A DNA stretch of 64,000 nucleotides from Geobacillus subterraneus (GCF_001618685.1 NZ_CP014342.1:1302001-1366000), one strand, 5' to 3'; shown: positions 8,903 through 17,261, counted from the first letter of the stretch. The notes: a model not told the origin generated them from the letters alone. Made by a program: numbers and translations.

Positions 8903-9056
8903 TTTCTTTTTCTTGACGTTCTGATTGTTCAAGAGCCACTTGCAATAGGTGAAAAATTGCTTGTGTGCGAGTGCCAAACCCTTTTTGTTCTTTGTATTTG
9001 TCTACTCTCTCTAAAAGAGTTTTTGGGAAACGTAATACAACTGATTGTTTTTCCAT
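8883..9056 (-). CDS. Ribbon-helix-helix (CopG/Arc-type) protein inside TnpB element
   Basis: A 57-residue protein beginning MEKQSVVLRFPKTLLERVDKY. The short basic strand (VVLRF) followed by two amphipathic helices (KTLLERVDKYKEQ and TRTQAIFHLLQVALEQ) is the ribbon-helix-helix DNA-binding fold, which works as a dimer. Start 9056 follows AGGGGTGAAAG; a start further upstream would use codons overlapping that site. It is divergent from tnpB across about 80 bases and its 3' end is built into the left-end palindrome, so it is part of the element. Repression of itself and tnpB is a reasonable inference. A role in transposition cannot be excluded. Confidence 0.75.
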   Translation of the reverse strand: MEKQSVVLRFPKTLLERVDKYKEQKGFGTRTQAIFHLLQVALEQSERQEKESNSSPT

Positions 9057-9057
9057 G

Positions 9058-9136
9058 CTTTCACCCCTGAAAATGATATACATTTAATATCAATTATGAT
9101 ATGCTATGTATATAATAACACAAAAGGGGGTGAAAG
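9058..9136. promoter_or_regulatory. Divergent control region rhh/tnpB with mirrored ribosome sites
   Basis: CTTTCACCCC (9058-9067) and GGGGTGAAAG (9127-9136) form a perfect 10-bp inverted repeat containing both Shine-Dalgarno sequences. Between them is AT-rich sequence with repeated ATGATAT and TATATAAT-like strings, suitable for back-to-back promoters and RHH operator half-sites. The role is inferred. Confidence 0.5.
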
Positions 9137-9138
9137 TC

Positions 9139-10263
9139 ATGATGGTCAATAAAGCATACAAATTCCGTATCTACCCAAACAAAGAGCAAGAAGCGTTGAT
9201 GACGAAAACATTCGGTTGCTCGCGTTTTGTATTCAACTATTTTTTAGCGAAATGGGAGGATGCTTACAAAGAAACAGGGAAAGGGCTATCATATAATGCC
9301 TGTTCTTCTCAATTAACACAACTAAAAAAAGAATTAACTTGGTTAAACGAAGTGGATAGTGTTGCTCTACAATCCTCATTGAAAAACCTTGCCGATGCGT
9401 ATGCTCGCTTTTTGAAAAAGCAAAACGACAAACCACGCTTTAAATCGAAAAAGAATAAGGTGCAATCCTACACAACGAAATATACAAACGGAAATATTGC
9501 TATTGATGGAAACAAAATCAAACTTCCGAAACTTGGGTTTGTTCGTTTGGCAAAAAGCCGTGAGGTAGAAGGCCGCATTTTGTCGGCTACGGTGAGACGA
9601 AATCCGAGCGGGAAATACGTTGTGTCCATTTTAGTTGAAGCAGAAGTACAAGAGTTGCCTAAAACGGGTTCAGCCGTTGGCATCGATGTTGGTTTAAAGG
9701 ACTTTGCCGTTCTTTCCGATGGAACAAAGTATGAAAATCTGAAATGGTTTCGTCAGTTAGAAAAGAAACTAGCGAAAGCACAACGCATTCTTTCCAGACG
9801 AAAAAAAGGCGGTTCGAATTGGAATAAGCAACGAATAAAAGTTGCACGATTGCATGAAAAAATCACAAACGCACGACACGATTATCTACACAAAATCTCC
9901 ACCGAGATTGTCAAAAACCACGACATCATCGGTATGGAAGATTTGTCAGTAGGTAATATGCTAAAAAATCATAACCTTGCAAAAGCCATTCAAGAAGTAT
10001 CATGGTCAATGTTTAAAACCATGATCGTATACAAAGCCAAATGGTACGGGAAACAAGTCGTCACCGTAGCGAAAACCTTTCCGTCCAGCCAGCTTTGTTC
10101 GTGCTGTGGCTATCAAAATAAAGACGTGAAACATCTCGCTTTGCGCGAATGGGAATGCCCCGTGTGCCGTACCCATCATGATCGAGATGTGAACGCAAGT
10201 ATGAATATCAAAAACGAAGCCGTCAGGCTTCTAACCGCAGGAACTGTGGGGATCGCCTACTAA
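9139..10263 (+). CDS. tnpB: TnpB RNA-guided nuclease (IS200/IS605 family), apparently intact
   Basis: TnpB proteins are RuvC-type nucleases guided by an RNA from the element's right end; they cut the empty donor site and so favour retention of the element. The 374-residue product begins with the usual [17 protein letters not shown] domain. All three RuvC acids are present: D183 in [10 protein letters not shown]267 in [10 protein letters not shown] and D350 in [12 protein letters not shown]. The zinc ribbon (CSCCG...CPVC) is complete. Start 9139 (MMVNK) is seven bases after GGGGGTG; ATG 9142 is an alternative. There is no sign of decay, so it could be active. It is more AT-rich than neighbouring chromosomal genes. 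Confidence 0.93.
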   Translation: MMVNKAYKFRIYPNKEQEALMTKTFGCSRFVFNYFLAKWEDAYKETGKGLSYNACSSQLTQLKKELTWLNEVDSVALQSSLKNLADAYARFLKKQNDKPRFKSKKNKVQSYTTKYTNGNIAIDGNKIKLPKLGFVRLAKSREVEGRILSATVRRNPSGKYVVSILVEAEVQELPKTGSAVGIDVGLKDFAVLSDGTKYENLKWFRQLEKKLAKAQRILSRRKKGGSNWNKQRIKVARLHEKITNARHDYLHKISTEIVKNHDIIGMEDLSVGNMLKNHNLAKAIQEVSWSMFKTMIVYKAKWYGKQVVTVAKTFPSSQLCSCCGYQNKDVKHLALREWECPVCRTHHDRDVNASMNIKNEAVRLLTAGTVGIAY

Positions 10264-10330
10264 GATATTCGCTCGATAAAGCGAAGTTCGTAGGAATCTC
10301 CCACTTCGAAGCGAAAGTGGGAGTAGTTCA
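10180..10330 (+). ncRNA. Predicted TnpB guide RNA (omega-RNA/reRNA) scaffold
   Basis: By analogy with known TnpB elements, the guide scaffold should overlap the 3' end of tnpB and stop at the right end, with the guide drawn from flanking DNA. The region has two hairpins: TTCGCT/AGCGAA (10268-10285) and CTCCCACTT/AAGTGGGAG (10298-10323). The 5' limit is a guess; the guide would start at about 10325-10331. Confidence 0.55.
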
Positions 10331-10405
10331 ATGAAGTGATATTATTCAGATAAAGTTGAAAAAAACTCGGTTTTTTATGTAATCATAGCTTTCTATAAAA
10401 GTTTT

Positions 10406-10434
10406 TTGACAATATAAACAGAATAAATTATTAT
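10406..10434 (+). promoter_or_regulatory. SigA-type promoter of the peptide transporter gene
   Basis: TTGACA (10406-10411), 17-base spacer and TATTAT (10429-10434) stand about 30 bases before the POT transporter start. Confidence 0.75.
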
Positions 10435-10461
10435 AGTAAAAGAATTAAAGGAGGGTTTGTC

Positions 10462-11952
10462 ATGTCATCAATCAATAAGCAAGAAATCGCTGCCAGCGTT
10501 CCCCAGCGAGGCTTTTTCGGCCATCCGAAAGGGCTGTTCACGCTCTTTTTTACGGAGTTTTGGGAGCGCTTCTCGTACTATGGCATGCGTGCCATTTTAG
10601 TGTATTACATGTATTATGAAGTGTCGAAAGGCGGGCTAGGGCTCGACGAACAGTTGGCGCTCGCGATCATGTCGATTTACGGGGCGCTTGTGTACATGTC
10701 CGGAATCATCGGCGGCTGGCTCGCCGACCGAGTGTTTGGAACTTCACGGGCAGTCTTTTATGGCGGCATTCTCATTATGGCTGGCCATATCGCGTTGGCG
10801 TTGCCTGGCGGGGCGGCGGCGCTGTTTGTGTCGATGGCGCTCATCGTTCTTGGCACCGGGTTGTTAAAGCCGAACGTCTCCAGCATTGTCGGCGATATGT
10901 ACAAGCCTGGCGATGACCGCCGCGACGCCGGATTCAGCATTTTTTACATGGGCATTAACCTCGGGGCGTTTTTGGCTCCACTTGTTGTCGGCACGGCCGG
11001 GATGAAATACAACTTCCACCTCGGGTTCGGGCTCGCCGCTGTCGGCATGTTTCTTGGGCTTGTTGTGTTTGTGGCGACAAGAAAGAAAAATCTCGGGCAG
11101 GCGGGAACGTATGTACCAAACCCGCTGACGCCGGCTGAAAAGAAAAAAACGGCTGTGATCGCTGCGGCCGCAGCGGTCGTCATGGCTGTGCTGCTCGCGA
11201 TCTTGATTCCAAACGGCTGGTTTACGGTGGAAACGTTTATTTCGCTCGTCGGTATTTTAGGCATCATCATTCCGATCATTTATTTTGTCGTGATGTACCG
11301 CAGCCCGAAAACGACGGCCGAAGAGCGGTCGCGCGTCATCGCCTACATTCCGCTGTTTGTCGCTTCGGCGATGTTTTGGGCCATCCAGGAACAAGGGTCG
11401 ACCATTTTGGCGAACTATGCGGATAAACGGACACAGTTGGATGTCGCTGGCATTCATCTCTCGCCAGCTTGGTTTCAGTCGCTCAACCCATTGTTCATTA
11501 TCATCTTAGCGCCGGTGTTCGCTTGGATGTGGGTGAAGCTTGGCAAACGGCAGCCGACGATCCCACAAAAATTTGCCCTTGGCCTTTTGTTTGCCGGCCT
11601 GTCGTTTATCGTCATCCTCGTGCCGGGATATTTCAGCGCCGGAGAGCTCGTCCATCCGATTTGGCTTGTGTTGAGCTATTTCATCGTTGTGCTCGGTGAG
11701 CTTTGCTTGTCGCCGGTCGGCCTGTCAGCGACGACGAAACTCGCCCCGGCGGCGTTTTCGGCGCAAACGATGAGCCTTTGGTTTTTATCAAACGCTGCGG
11801 CGCAAGCGATCAACGCCCAGCTCGTCCGCTTTTACACGCCGGAGAATGAAACGGCGTATTTTGGCACGATCGGTGGGGCGGCGCTCGTCTTAAGCTTGAT
11901 CTTATTCGCGCTCGCGCCAAGCATCCAGCGGTTGATGAGAGGGGTTCGTTAA
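10462..11952 (+). CDS. POT/PTR family proton-dependent oligopeptide transporter
   Basis: An integral membrane symporter importing di- and tripeptides with protons. The 496-residue length and about 14 hydrophobic segments are typical for bacterial POT proteins. The proton-coupling motif is present as FWERFSYYGMRAIL in the first helix, followed by GGWLADRVFG and the signature FYMGINLGAFLAPL in helix 5. AAAGGAGGG precedes the ATG, a clear SigA promoter is present, and a terminator closes the unit, so it is a single-gene transcript. It sits immediately right of the TnpB element, whose right end is within about 80 bases of its promoter. No regulatory site was recognised. Confidence 0.94.
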   Translation: MSSINKQEIAASVPQRGFFGHPKGLFTLFFTEFWERFSYYGMRAILVYYMYYEVSKGGLGLDEQLALAIMSIYGALVYMSGIIGGWLADRVFGTSRAVFYGGILIMAGHIALALPGGAAALFVSMALIVLGTGLLKPNVSSIVGDMYKPGDDRRDAGFSIFYMGINLGAFLAPLVVGTAGMKYNFHLGFGLAAVGMFLGLVVFVATRKKNLGQAGTYVPNPLTPAEKKKTAVIAAAAAVVMAVLLAILIPNGWFTVETFISLVGILGIIIPIIYFVVMYRSPKTTAEERSRVIAYIPLFVASAMFWAIQEQGSTILANYADKRTQLDVAGIHLSPAWFQSLNPLFIIILAPVFAWMWVKLGKRQPTIPQKFALGLLFAGLSFIVILVPGYFSAGELVHPIWLVLSYFIVVLGELCLSPVGLSATTKLAPAAFSAQTMSLWFLSNAAAQAINAQLVRFYTPENETAYFGTIGGAALVLSLILFALAPSIQRLMRGVR

Positions 11953-12005
11953 TTGCCGTCGGATGTTTGTCGTTGCTTATGGAAAACAATCAAATTTAAA
12001 GACAG

Positions 12006-12036
12006 GACGCTCTGCGTTGGCAGGGCGTCTTTTTTA
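12006..12036 (+). terminator. Rho-independent terminator after POT transporter
   Basis: GACGCTCTGC (12006-12015) pairs with GCAGGGCGTC (12020-12029), one G-T pair, then a seven-base T-run. Confidence 0.85.
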
Positions 12037-12269
12037 TCATCCTAAACCGGGAAGACTTATAAGTCAGCCCAACCGAGGGACGTACGGGGACAGCTTGGTG
12101 AACCGTCCTCCGAAGGGCGGGAGGGACAATAATCTCCAAATTTAAAGTGTTAGCGCAGGGAAGAACGTTCAATTACGAAATATTTACATAAATCGAAAAG
12201 TACGTTCAGACAGTATTTACAAAAATGGATTACGATGGAATAGAAAACAGAAAAAGAGGGGGGAAGGGA
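12037..12269. other. Spacer before the ugp operon
   Basis: No gene recognised. Two TTTACA hexamers (about 12182 and 12219) lie upstream of the ugp operon and resemble PhoP half-sites, but they are too far apart for the usual tandem arrangement, so no claim is made. No good SigA promoter was identified. Confidence 0.4.
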
Positions 12270-13370
12270 ATGGCGTTTCTTGAGCTTGTCGAAGTGACGA
12301 AATCGTATGATGGAAAAAAGCGGGCTGTGGAGAATGTGAGTGTGGCGATTGAATCAGGAGAGTTTTTTGCTCTTGTTGGCCCGTCAGGATGCGGCAAAAG
12401 CACGATTTTGCGGCTGATTGCCGGCCTTGAATCGCTGACGTCGGGTTACGTATTGATCGACGGGCAGGTAGCGAACGACTGGCCGCCCCACACCCGTCAA
12501 TTATCCATGGTTTTTCAAAACTATGCGTTATATCCGCATTTAACGGTGGAGCAAAATATGCGAATCGTCTTGCAGGCGCAAAAGGTGTCGAAAGAAGAAC
12601 AAATGAGGCGCTGCATGGAAGCGGCAGAAATGCTTGGGATAACGGACGTATTGCAGCGGAAGCCGCGGGAGCTATCAGGAGGACAGCGCCAGCGTGTCGC
12701 CTTAGGGCGGGCGATCGTTGCAAGAACTCCGCTTTGTTTAATGGACGAGCCGCTCTCCAATTTAGATGCGAAACTGCGGGCTAAAATGCGCAGTGAACTT
12801 CGCCGCTTGCAACGGCAGCTCGGCATGACGGTCATCTATGTCACTCACGATCAAACAGAGGCAATGACGATGGCAGACCGGGTGATGATTTTGCATGCCG
12901 GACGCCCGCAGCAAGTTGGCGCTCCGCTCGATATTTACAATAGCCCAGATAACACGTTTGTCGCTTCATTTATCGGAACGCCGCCAATGAACTTGGCAGA
13001 GGCGCACGTACTTGAACATTCGCTGCTATTGCAAAACGAGCGGCCCGTTCGTTTTATGCACCGCCCTTTGCCTAAGGTGGAACGGGTGACGATCGGCCTT
13101 CGCCCGGAGCATATCTATCGAGCAGAACTAGGCGAGGGGCATGTGACAGCCAAAGTTGTCCATATCGAATGGCTTGGCAATGAGACGTTCGTGACGTTTG
13201 AGCTGACGAAGCATCTTCATTGGACGGCACGATGGAACGGACAATGGAACATAAGACTAGGGGAATTGGCATCATTTTCGTTTGACGAGCGAGCGCTGCT
13301 CTTTTTCGATGAGCACGGGCAACGGATCGGGCCCCCGATCAGGAGGGAGGAGGTGCGGATTGACGGATGA
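12270..13370 (+). CDS. ugpC: ABC transporter ATPase, UgpC/MalK family
   Basis: This is the ATP-hydrolysing subunit of a carbohydrate-uptake-1 type importer. The 366-residue protein has Walker A (GPSGCGKST), the Q-loop in MVFQNYALYPHLT, the signature LSGGQRQRVALGRAI, Walker B (LCLMDEPLSNLDA), the H-loop (VTHDQTEAMTMADR) and a C-terminal TOBE-type regulatory domain of about 130 residues. Start MAFLELVEV follows AGAGGGGGGAAGG; an earlier in-frame ATG lacks a site. First gene of a four-gene operon, overlapping the next by four bases. Glycerol-3-phosphate specificity is inferred from the binding protein. Confidence 0.92.
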   Translation: MAFLELVEVTKSYDGKKRAVENVSVAIESGEFFALVGPSGCGKSTILRLIAGLESLTSGYVLIDGQVANDWPPHTRQLSMVFQNYALYPHLTVEQNMRIVLQAQKVSKEEQMRRCMEAAEMLGITDVLQRKPRELSGGQRQRVALGRAIVARTPLCLMDEPLSNLDAKLRAKMRSELRRLQRQLGMTVIYVTHDQTEAMTMADRVMILHAGRPQQVGAPLDIYNSPDNTFVASFIGTPPMNLAEAHVLEHSLLLQNERPVRFMHRPLPKVERVTIGLRPEHIYRAELGEGHVTAKVVHIEWLGNETFVTFELTKHLHWTARWNGQWNIRLGELASFSFDERALLFFDEHGQRIGPPIRREEVRIDG

Positions 13371-14311
13371 ATGAACGTGTTTCGCCGGTCTTTCCGCCAT
13401 CGCCATGGCCGGCTCAAGCAAAACAGGCGGCTCGGCAAACAACCGTGAAGTCATGGTTGGAAGGAATGATGTACCTTTTCCCTTCCCTTCTTCTGTTCGG
13501 TATATTTTTATTTTATCCGTTAGGTCGAACGTTGTACTTAAGTGTGTTTCATACAGACTACCAAGGGAAGCCGACGGAATTTGCTGGTTTAGCGCATTTT
13601 GCCGCCTTGTTTCAAGACGAGACGTTTTGGCATAGCGTAAAGACGACGTTTCTATTCGCGGCGCTCACTGTCCCGGCTACAATCGTGATTTCGTTCGGTC
13701 TGGCGCTGCTCGTCCATGAAAAGCGGAAAGGAATCGGGATCTTTCGAACGTTTTTCGCTTCTACGATGGGAATGAGCGTGGCCGCCGCTTCTGTCATTTG
13801 GCTGTTTATGTACAACCCAGCGATTGGGATCATTAACCGCTTGTTGTCTACGGTCGGCTTAACCCCTGTTTCGTGGCTGCTTGATCCCGATACGGCGTTG
13901 TATGCGGTGGCGGTAGCAACGATATGGATGAATATTGGGTTTACCTTTTTGTTGTTGCTAGCCGGCCTGCAAAACATCGACCCGTCCTTGTACGAAAGCG
14001 CGCGCATTGCCGGATTTAGCTATTGGCGCCAATTATGGGCGGTGACCGTGCCGCTGCTATCGCCGACATTGTTTTTTGTCACGACTGTCTCGCTCATTCA
14101 AGCGTTGCAAACGTTTGGACAAATCGACTTTTTAACAAAAGGCGGACCGGTCGATGCCACGAATGTGTTCGTTTATGCCATTTACCGGGAAGCGTTCGTC
14201 AACTACCAGTTCGGTTTCGCGAGTGCCCAGGCGATCGTATTGTTTCTAATCATCGCCGTAATCACATTTTTGCAGTTTCGGTTTGCTGAGAGGAAGGTGC
14301 ACTATCAATGA
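13367..14311 (+). CDS. ugpA: ABC transporter permease, UgpA-like
   Basis: Membrane permease of the importer. The 314-residue product has six to seven hydrophobic spans and the cytoplasmic EAA-type loop (LYESARIAGFSYWRQLWAVTVPLLSP) that docks on the ATPase. The ATGA overlap with the upstream ATPase gene and the similar overlap with the next permease show tight translational coupling. The N-terminus has a proline-rich cytoplasmic tail. Similarity pattern and gene order C-A-E-B fit the sn-glycerol-3-phosphate system. Confidence 0.9.
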   Translation: MNERVSPVFPPSPWPAQAKQAARQTTVKSWLEGMMYLFPSLLLFGIFLFYPLGRTLYLSVFHTDYQGKPTEFAGLAHFAALFQDETFWHSVKTTFLFAALTVPATIVISFGLALLVHEKRKGIGIFRTFFASTMGMSVAAASVIWLFMYNPAIGIINRLLSTVGLTPVSWLLDPDTALYAVAVATIWMNIGFTFLLLLAGLQNIDPSLYESARIAGFSYWRQLWAVTVPLLSPTLFFVTTVSLIQALQTFGQIDFLTKGGPVDATNVFVYAIYREAFVNYQFGFASAQAIVLFLIIAVITFLQFRFAERKVHYQ

Positions 14312-15120
14312 GAGCGGTGCGGACAGCTTTAGATTATGGGGTGTTATGCTTATGTTCGGTGCTTCTCTTATTTCCTATGGTCTATGCTCTCTTGATGAGT
14401 TTCATGGATGGAGCCGGTATTTTGGCGGGGCATCTATGGCCTGATCGCTGGGAGTGGGTCAATTATCAAGCGGCTTTTGAACAGGCGCCGCTTGGTCGTT
14501 ATTTGTTCAATAGTGTATTGGTCGCCTCAGTGATTACGGTCGGGCGCCTGATCGTTTCGAGCTTGGCTGCTTTTGCCTTTGTGTTTCTCCGTTTTCCGGG
14601 CCGAGATCTATGGTTTTACGTTTGCATTGCAACGATGCTTGTTCCGTGGGAGGCGACTGTCATTCCGAATTTTTTAACGATCCAGCAGCTCGGCTGGACG
14701 AATGATTACTTAGGGTTAACGGTGCCGTTTTGGGCGATGGCATTTGGCATCTTTTTATTGCGGCAGCAGTTTCGCCAAATTCCTTATGAGCTGTACGAGG
14801 CGGCCCGTCTGTCCGGCATCGGGAATTTCCGCTTTTTTTGCCGCGTCGTGCTTCCGCTTTCGAAAACGGGATTGGTGACGTTAGCTGTTTATAGTTTCTT
14901 AGATGCTTGGAATATGTATTTATGGCCGCTGCTCGTTACGAACGATGACCGCTTCCGCACCGTGCAGATTGGGCTGAAACAGCTACAGACGCAGGAGATT
15001 GCGAGCAGCTGGGGGGTCGTCATGGCAGCGGCTGTCGTCGCGATGCTGCCGACATTGCTGCTGTTGTTTGCCGGCCAGAAGCAATTGCGCAAAGGGTTTA
15101 TGCAAGGAGCGATTCAATAG
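14308..15120 (+). CDS. ugpE: ABC transporter permease, UgpE-like
   Basis: Second permease, 270 residues, six predicted membrane spans, with the EAA loop LYEAARLSGIGNFRFFCRVVLPLSK in the C-terminal half. It overlaps the first permease gene by four bases. It would form a heterodimeric channel with UgpA, driven by UgpC and fed by UgpB, whose gene begins 17 bases downstream. Confidence 0.9.
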   Translation: MRAVRTALDYGVLCLCSVLLLFPMVYALLMSFMDGAGILAGHLWPDRWEWVNYQAAFEQAPLGRYLFNSVLVASVITVGRLIVSSLAAFAFVFLRFPGRDLWFYVCIATMLVPWEATVIPNFLTIQQLGWTNDYLGLTVPFWAMAFGIFLLRQQFRQIPYELYEAARLSGIGNFRFFCRVVLPLSKTGLVTLAVYSFLDAWNMYLWPLLVTNDDRFRTVQIGLKQLQTQEIASSWGVVMAAAVVAMLPTLLLLFAGQKQLRKGFMQGAIQ

Positions 15121-15136
15121 CGGGGAGGAGAAAAAG

Positions 15137-16450
15137 GTGAGAAACGTGCTGATTGTTTTACTGGCTTTAGTATGGCTTGGAGCAGGATGCTCAAGCGTCG
15201 GTTCCAATGGGGGGGCGGCCGGTAAAAAGACGGAAGTCGTGTTTTGGCATTCGATGAGCGGGGACTTGCAGACGGTGTTACATGACATTGTAGCGGATTT
15301 TAATCAAACCCATTCGGAAATTGAGGTAAAGCCTGTGTTTCAAGGTACATATGAGGAAGCGCTGACGAAATGGAACACGGTAGCTGGGACGGAAGAGGCG
15401 CCAACGATCATGCAGACGTTTGAAGTCGGAACGAAATATATGATTGACAGCGGGCAAATCGTTCCCGTGCAAACATGGATCGATAAGGATAAGTATGACG
15501 TTTCGCAATGGGAGAAAAACATTGTCAGCTATTATACCGTTGATGGCCGCATTTACTCGATGCCGTTTAACTCCTCAACGCCTGTGTTGATTTACAATAA
15601 AGATGCATTTCGCGAGGCCGGGCTCGATCCTGAGAACCCTCCGCTCACCTACAGCGAGCTGAAAGAAGCGGCGAAAAAGTTGACGAAGAAAAAAGGAAAC
15701 GAAACGGTGCAATATGGGTTTTCGATTTTGAACTATGGCTGGTTTTTTGAAGAGATGGTGGCGGTGCAAGGTGGATTGTATGTGAACAACGATAACGGTC
15801 GAAGCGGCGATGCAACGAAAGCGGTGTTTAACGAAGAGGAAGGAAAACGGGTGTTTGAGTTGATCCGCGATATGCATCGAGACGGCACGTTTTATAACGC
15901 CGGTCAAAACTGGGACGACATGCGTGCTGCCTTTCAGGCTGGGAAGGTAGCGATGTACTTGGATTCGTCCGCTGGTGTCAAAACAGTGATCAATCATTCA
16001 CCATTTGATGTTGGCGTCTCCTATTTGCCTGTTCCGGATGGTGTTGAACGCCAAGGCGTCGTCATCGGAGGGGCTTCACTTTGGATGATGAAAGGAAGCA
16101 GCGAAGAGGAACAAAAGGCGGCATGGGAGTTCATGAAATATTTGACAACCGCTCCGGTTCAAGCGGAATGGCACGTGCGGACGGGTTATTTTGCCATTAA
16201 CCCCGCTGCCTATAAGGAACCGCTTGTCAAAGATGAATGGAAAACATATCCGCAGTTAAAAGTGACCGTTGACCAGCTGCATGAAACAAAATCAACCCCT
16301 GCCACCCAAGGGGCGCTAATCACAGTTTTTCCGGAATCGCGGCAACATGTGGTGAAGGCGATGGAACGGTTATATGAAGGGGTTGATCCGCAAGAGGCGC
16401 TCAATCAAGCAGTGGAAGAAACGAATCAAGCATTGCAACGGGAGAACTGA
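15137..16450 (+). CDS. ugpB: Glycerol-3-phosphate-type solute-binding lipoprotein, UgpB-like
   Basis: This is the extracellular binding protein anchored by an N-terminal lipid. The 437-residue product starts at a GTG (15137) placed after GGGGAGGAG and shows a signal peptide ending in VWLGAGCSS, with cysteine about residue 17. The mature part carries VVFWHSMSGDLQ, IMQTFEVGTKYMI, MPFNSSTPVLIYNKDAFREA and GLDPENPPLTY, which are close to the corresponding UgpB stretches as I remember them, so glycerol-3-phosphate or a glycerophosphodiester is the best substrate guess. Last gene of ugpCAEB and followed by a strong terminator. A related sugar specificity cannot be excluded. Confidence 0.88.
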   Translation: MRNVLIVLLALVWLGAGCSSVGSNGGAAGKKTEVVFWHSMSGDLQTVLHDIVADFNQTHSEIEVKPVFQGTYEEALTKWNTVAGTEEAPTIMQTFEVGTKYMIDSGQIVPVQTWIDKDKYDVSQWEKNIVSYYTVDGRIYSMPFNSSTPVLIYNKDAFREAGLDPENPPLTYSELKEAAKKLTKKKGNETVQYGFSILNYGWFFEEMVAVQGGLYVNNDNGRSGDATKAVFNEEEGKRVFELIRDMHRDGTFYNAGQNWDDMRAAFQAGKVAMYLDSSAGVKTVINHSPFDVGVSYLPVPDGVERQGVVIGGASLWMMKGSSEEEQKAAWEFMKYLTTAPVQAEWHVRTGYFAINPAAYKEPLVKDEWKTYPQLKVTVDQLHETKSTPATQGALITVFPESRQHVVKAMERLYEGVDPQEALNQAVEETNQALQREN

Positions 16451-16480
16451 TTGAAGTGCCGTATTGAGGATGCAAGCAAG

Positions 16481-16510
16481 GCCACACGGGTTGATCCCGT
16501 GTGGCTTTTT
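16481..16510 (+). terminator. Rho-independent terminator of the ugp operon
   Basis: A perfect 10-bp stem GCCACACGGG/CCCGTGTGGC (16481-16505) followed by TTTTT. Confidence 0.92.
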
Positions 16511-16563
16511 CGTAAATCAGCGGGAGATCCGCATCCTCCTGTCGCCAAAAGGCCGGCCAATGC

Positions 16564-16728
16564 CTGCAGCCGCTTGAAGTGCCTGTGCTGAAACAGCTTA
16601 TGCTAGCCCATGGCATTGATCCGGCCCGCAAAGCGCGGAGATGGCGTGCGAAAGAACGGATCGTCCGGTTTATCGCCGAGTCGGTGGCAAAACAAATGGA
16701 AAAGGGAGACGTTTTCCTGGAGCAATAA
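16564..16728 (+). pseudogene. Coding-like remnant of an unrecognised gene
   Basis: In this frame 54 codons read LQPLEVPVLKQLMLAHGIDP and then ARKARRWRAKERIVRFIAES before a TAA, with charged, helix-like composition that looks protein-coding. There is no start codon with a ribosome site. A second frame just upstream (16512-16560) reads NQREIRILLSPKGRPMPAA, suggesting one gene broken by a frameshift. I do not recognise the family. It ends just before the convergent coiled-coil gene. Confidence 0.4.
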
Positions 16729-16739
16729 CGTTGTGCCTG

Positions 16740-17261
16740 CTAGTTCGCCGTTTTCAGCAAGTGAATCTCCTCTTCCGTACGGGCGATGCGGCTAATTTGA
16801 TAGTCGAGCCGCTGATGAATGAGCGAGATGTCTTCTTTTGTCGCCATTTGTGTGCGAATATCGACGATCTCTCCGTGAATGGCGGCGGTGTCATGGCGCA
16901 TGGCATCTTGAATGCTTCTCTGTTCAAGCTGGTTGTCGCGGACGGCCTTGACCATTTCCGTATTTTCTTTCACTTGTTCTTTCAGCCAATGAAGTTCTTC
17001 TTCTTGCTTGTCCATTCGTTTCTCAAGCTTGTCTACTTTTTGTTTTACTGCCTGTACTTCTTGCTTCATAGTGTCCATATCTTGCTTCATGGTTTCCATA
17101 TCTTGCTTCATGGTTTCCATGTCTTGCTTCATGGTTTCCATGTCTTGCTTCATGGTTTCTATATCTTGCTTCATCGTCTGCATGTCTTGCTTGATCGCAG
17201 CCATATCGTTCGCTAGGTTTTGCACCAGTTCCGTCAATTGGTGAAGAAGCTGTTCCTGCAT
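16740..17261 (-). CDS. Heptad-repeat coiled-coil protein of unknown function
   Basis: A 173-residue, almost entirely helical protein with no signal peptide or membrane span. Residues ~22-80 are tandem heptads of the type MKQDMET, forming a long coiled coil. The rest continues as charged helices (VDKLEKRMDKQEEELHWLKEQ and later DISLIHQRLDYQISR). Start 17261 follows AAGGGAGGTG at good spacing. The family is common in Bacillaceae as variable-length hypothetical proteins; a scaffold or tether role is only a guess. A TATAAT-like -10 lies at 17361-17366 (minus strand) without a convincing -35. Confidence 0.75.
   Translation of the reverse strand: MQEQLLHQLTELVQNLANDMAAIKQDMQTMKQDIETMKQDMETMKQDMETMKQDMETMKQDMDTMKQEVQAVKQKVDKLEKRMDKQEEELHWLKEQVKENTEMVKAVRDNQLEQRSIQDAMRHDTAAIHGEIVDIRTQMATKEDISLIHQRLDYQISRIARTEEEIHLLKTAN
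17064..17195 (-). repeat. 21-bp coding minisatellite (heptad repeat)
   Basis: About six near-identical 21-base units (CTTGCTTCATGGTTTCCAT-type on the plus strand) encode the MKQDMET heptads. The three central units are almost identical in DNA, so unit number can change by slippage without breaking the frame or coiled-coil register. Confidence 0.85.

Larger units (their letters stand above)
8863..10330 (+). mobile_element. IS200/IS605-family TnpB-only element with divergent RHH gene
   Basis: The element is bounded by a left palindrome (8863-8902) and a right hairpin (10298-10323), and holds an intact tnpB plus a small minus-strand ribbon-helix-helix gene. No tnpA (Y1 transposase) is present, so it would depend on a transposase elsewhere. 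The pentamer TTCAT lies directly against the left stem; TnpB elements insert next to a short motif that is also the TnpB target-adjacent motif, so TTCAT is the candidate. The right boundary is placed a few bases past the hairpin and is approximate. Both ends share the CTCCCAC stem with the decayed element at 2.45 kb. Confidence 0.8.

Noticed and set aside
12182-12224. PhoP boxes upstream of the ugp operon
   Set aside because: Only two TTTACA hexamers at a spacing that does not fit tandem PhoP half-sites.
12217-12723. 168-codon minus-strand frame over ugpC
   Set aside because: Antisense to Walker A and signature motifs of a real ATPase; no coding features of its own.
17064-17195. Possible CRISPR array
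   Set aside because: The 21-bp units are contiguous with no spacers and lie in frame in a coiled-coil gene.
16641-17244. Plus-strand frames rich in CFMVSM or LLHGFH repeats
   Set aside because: They are the antisense reading of the heptad-repeat coiled-coil gene; the repeats come from its 21-bp units.
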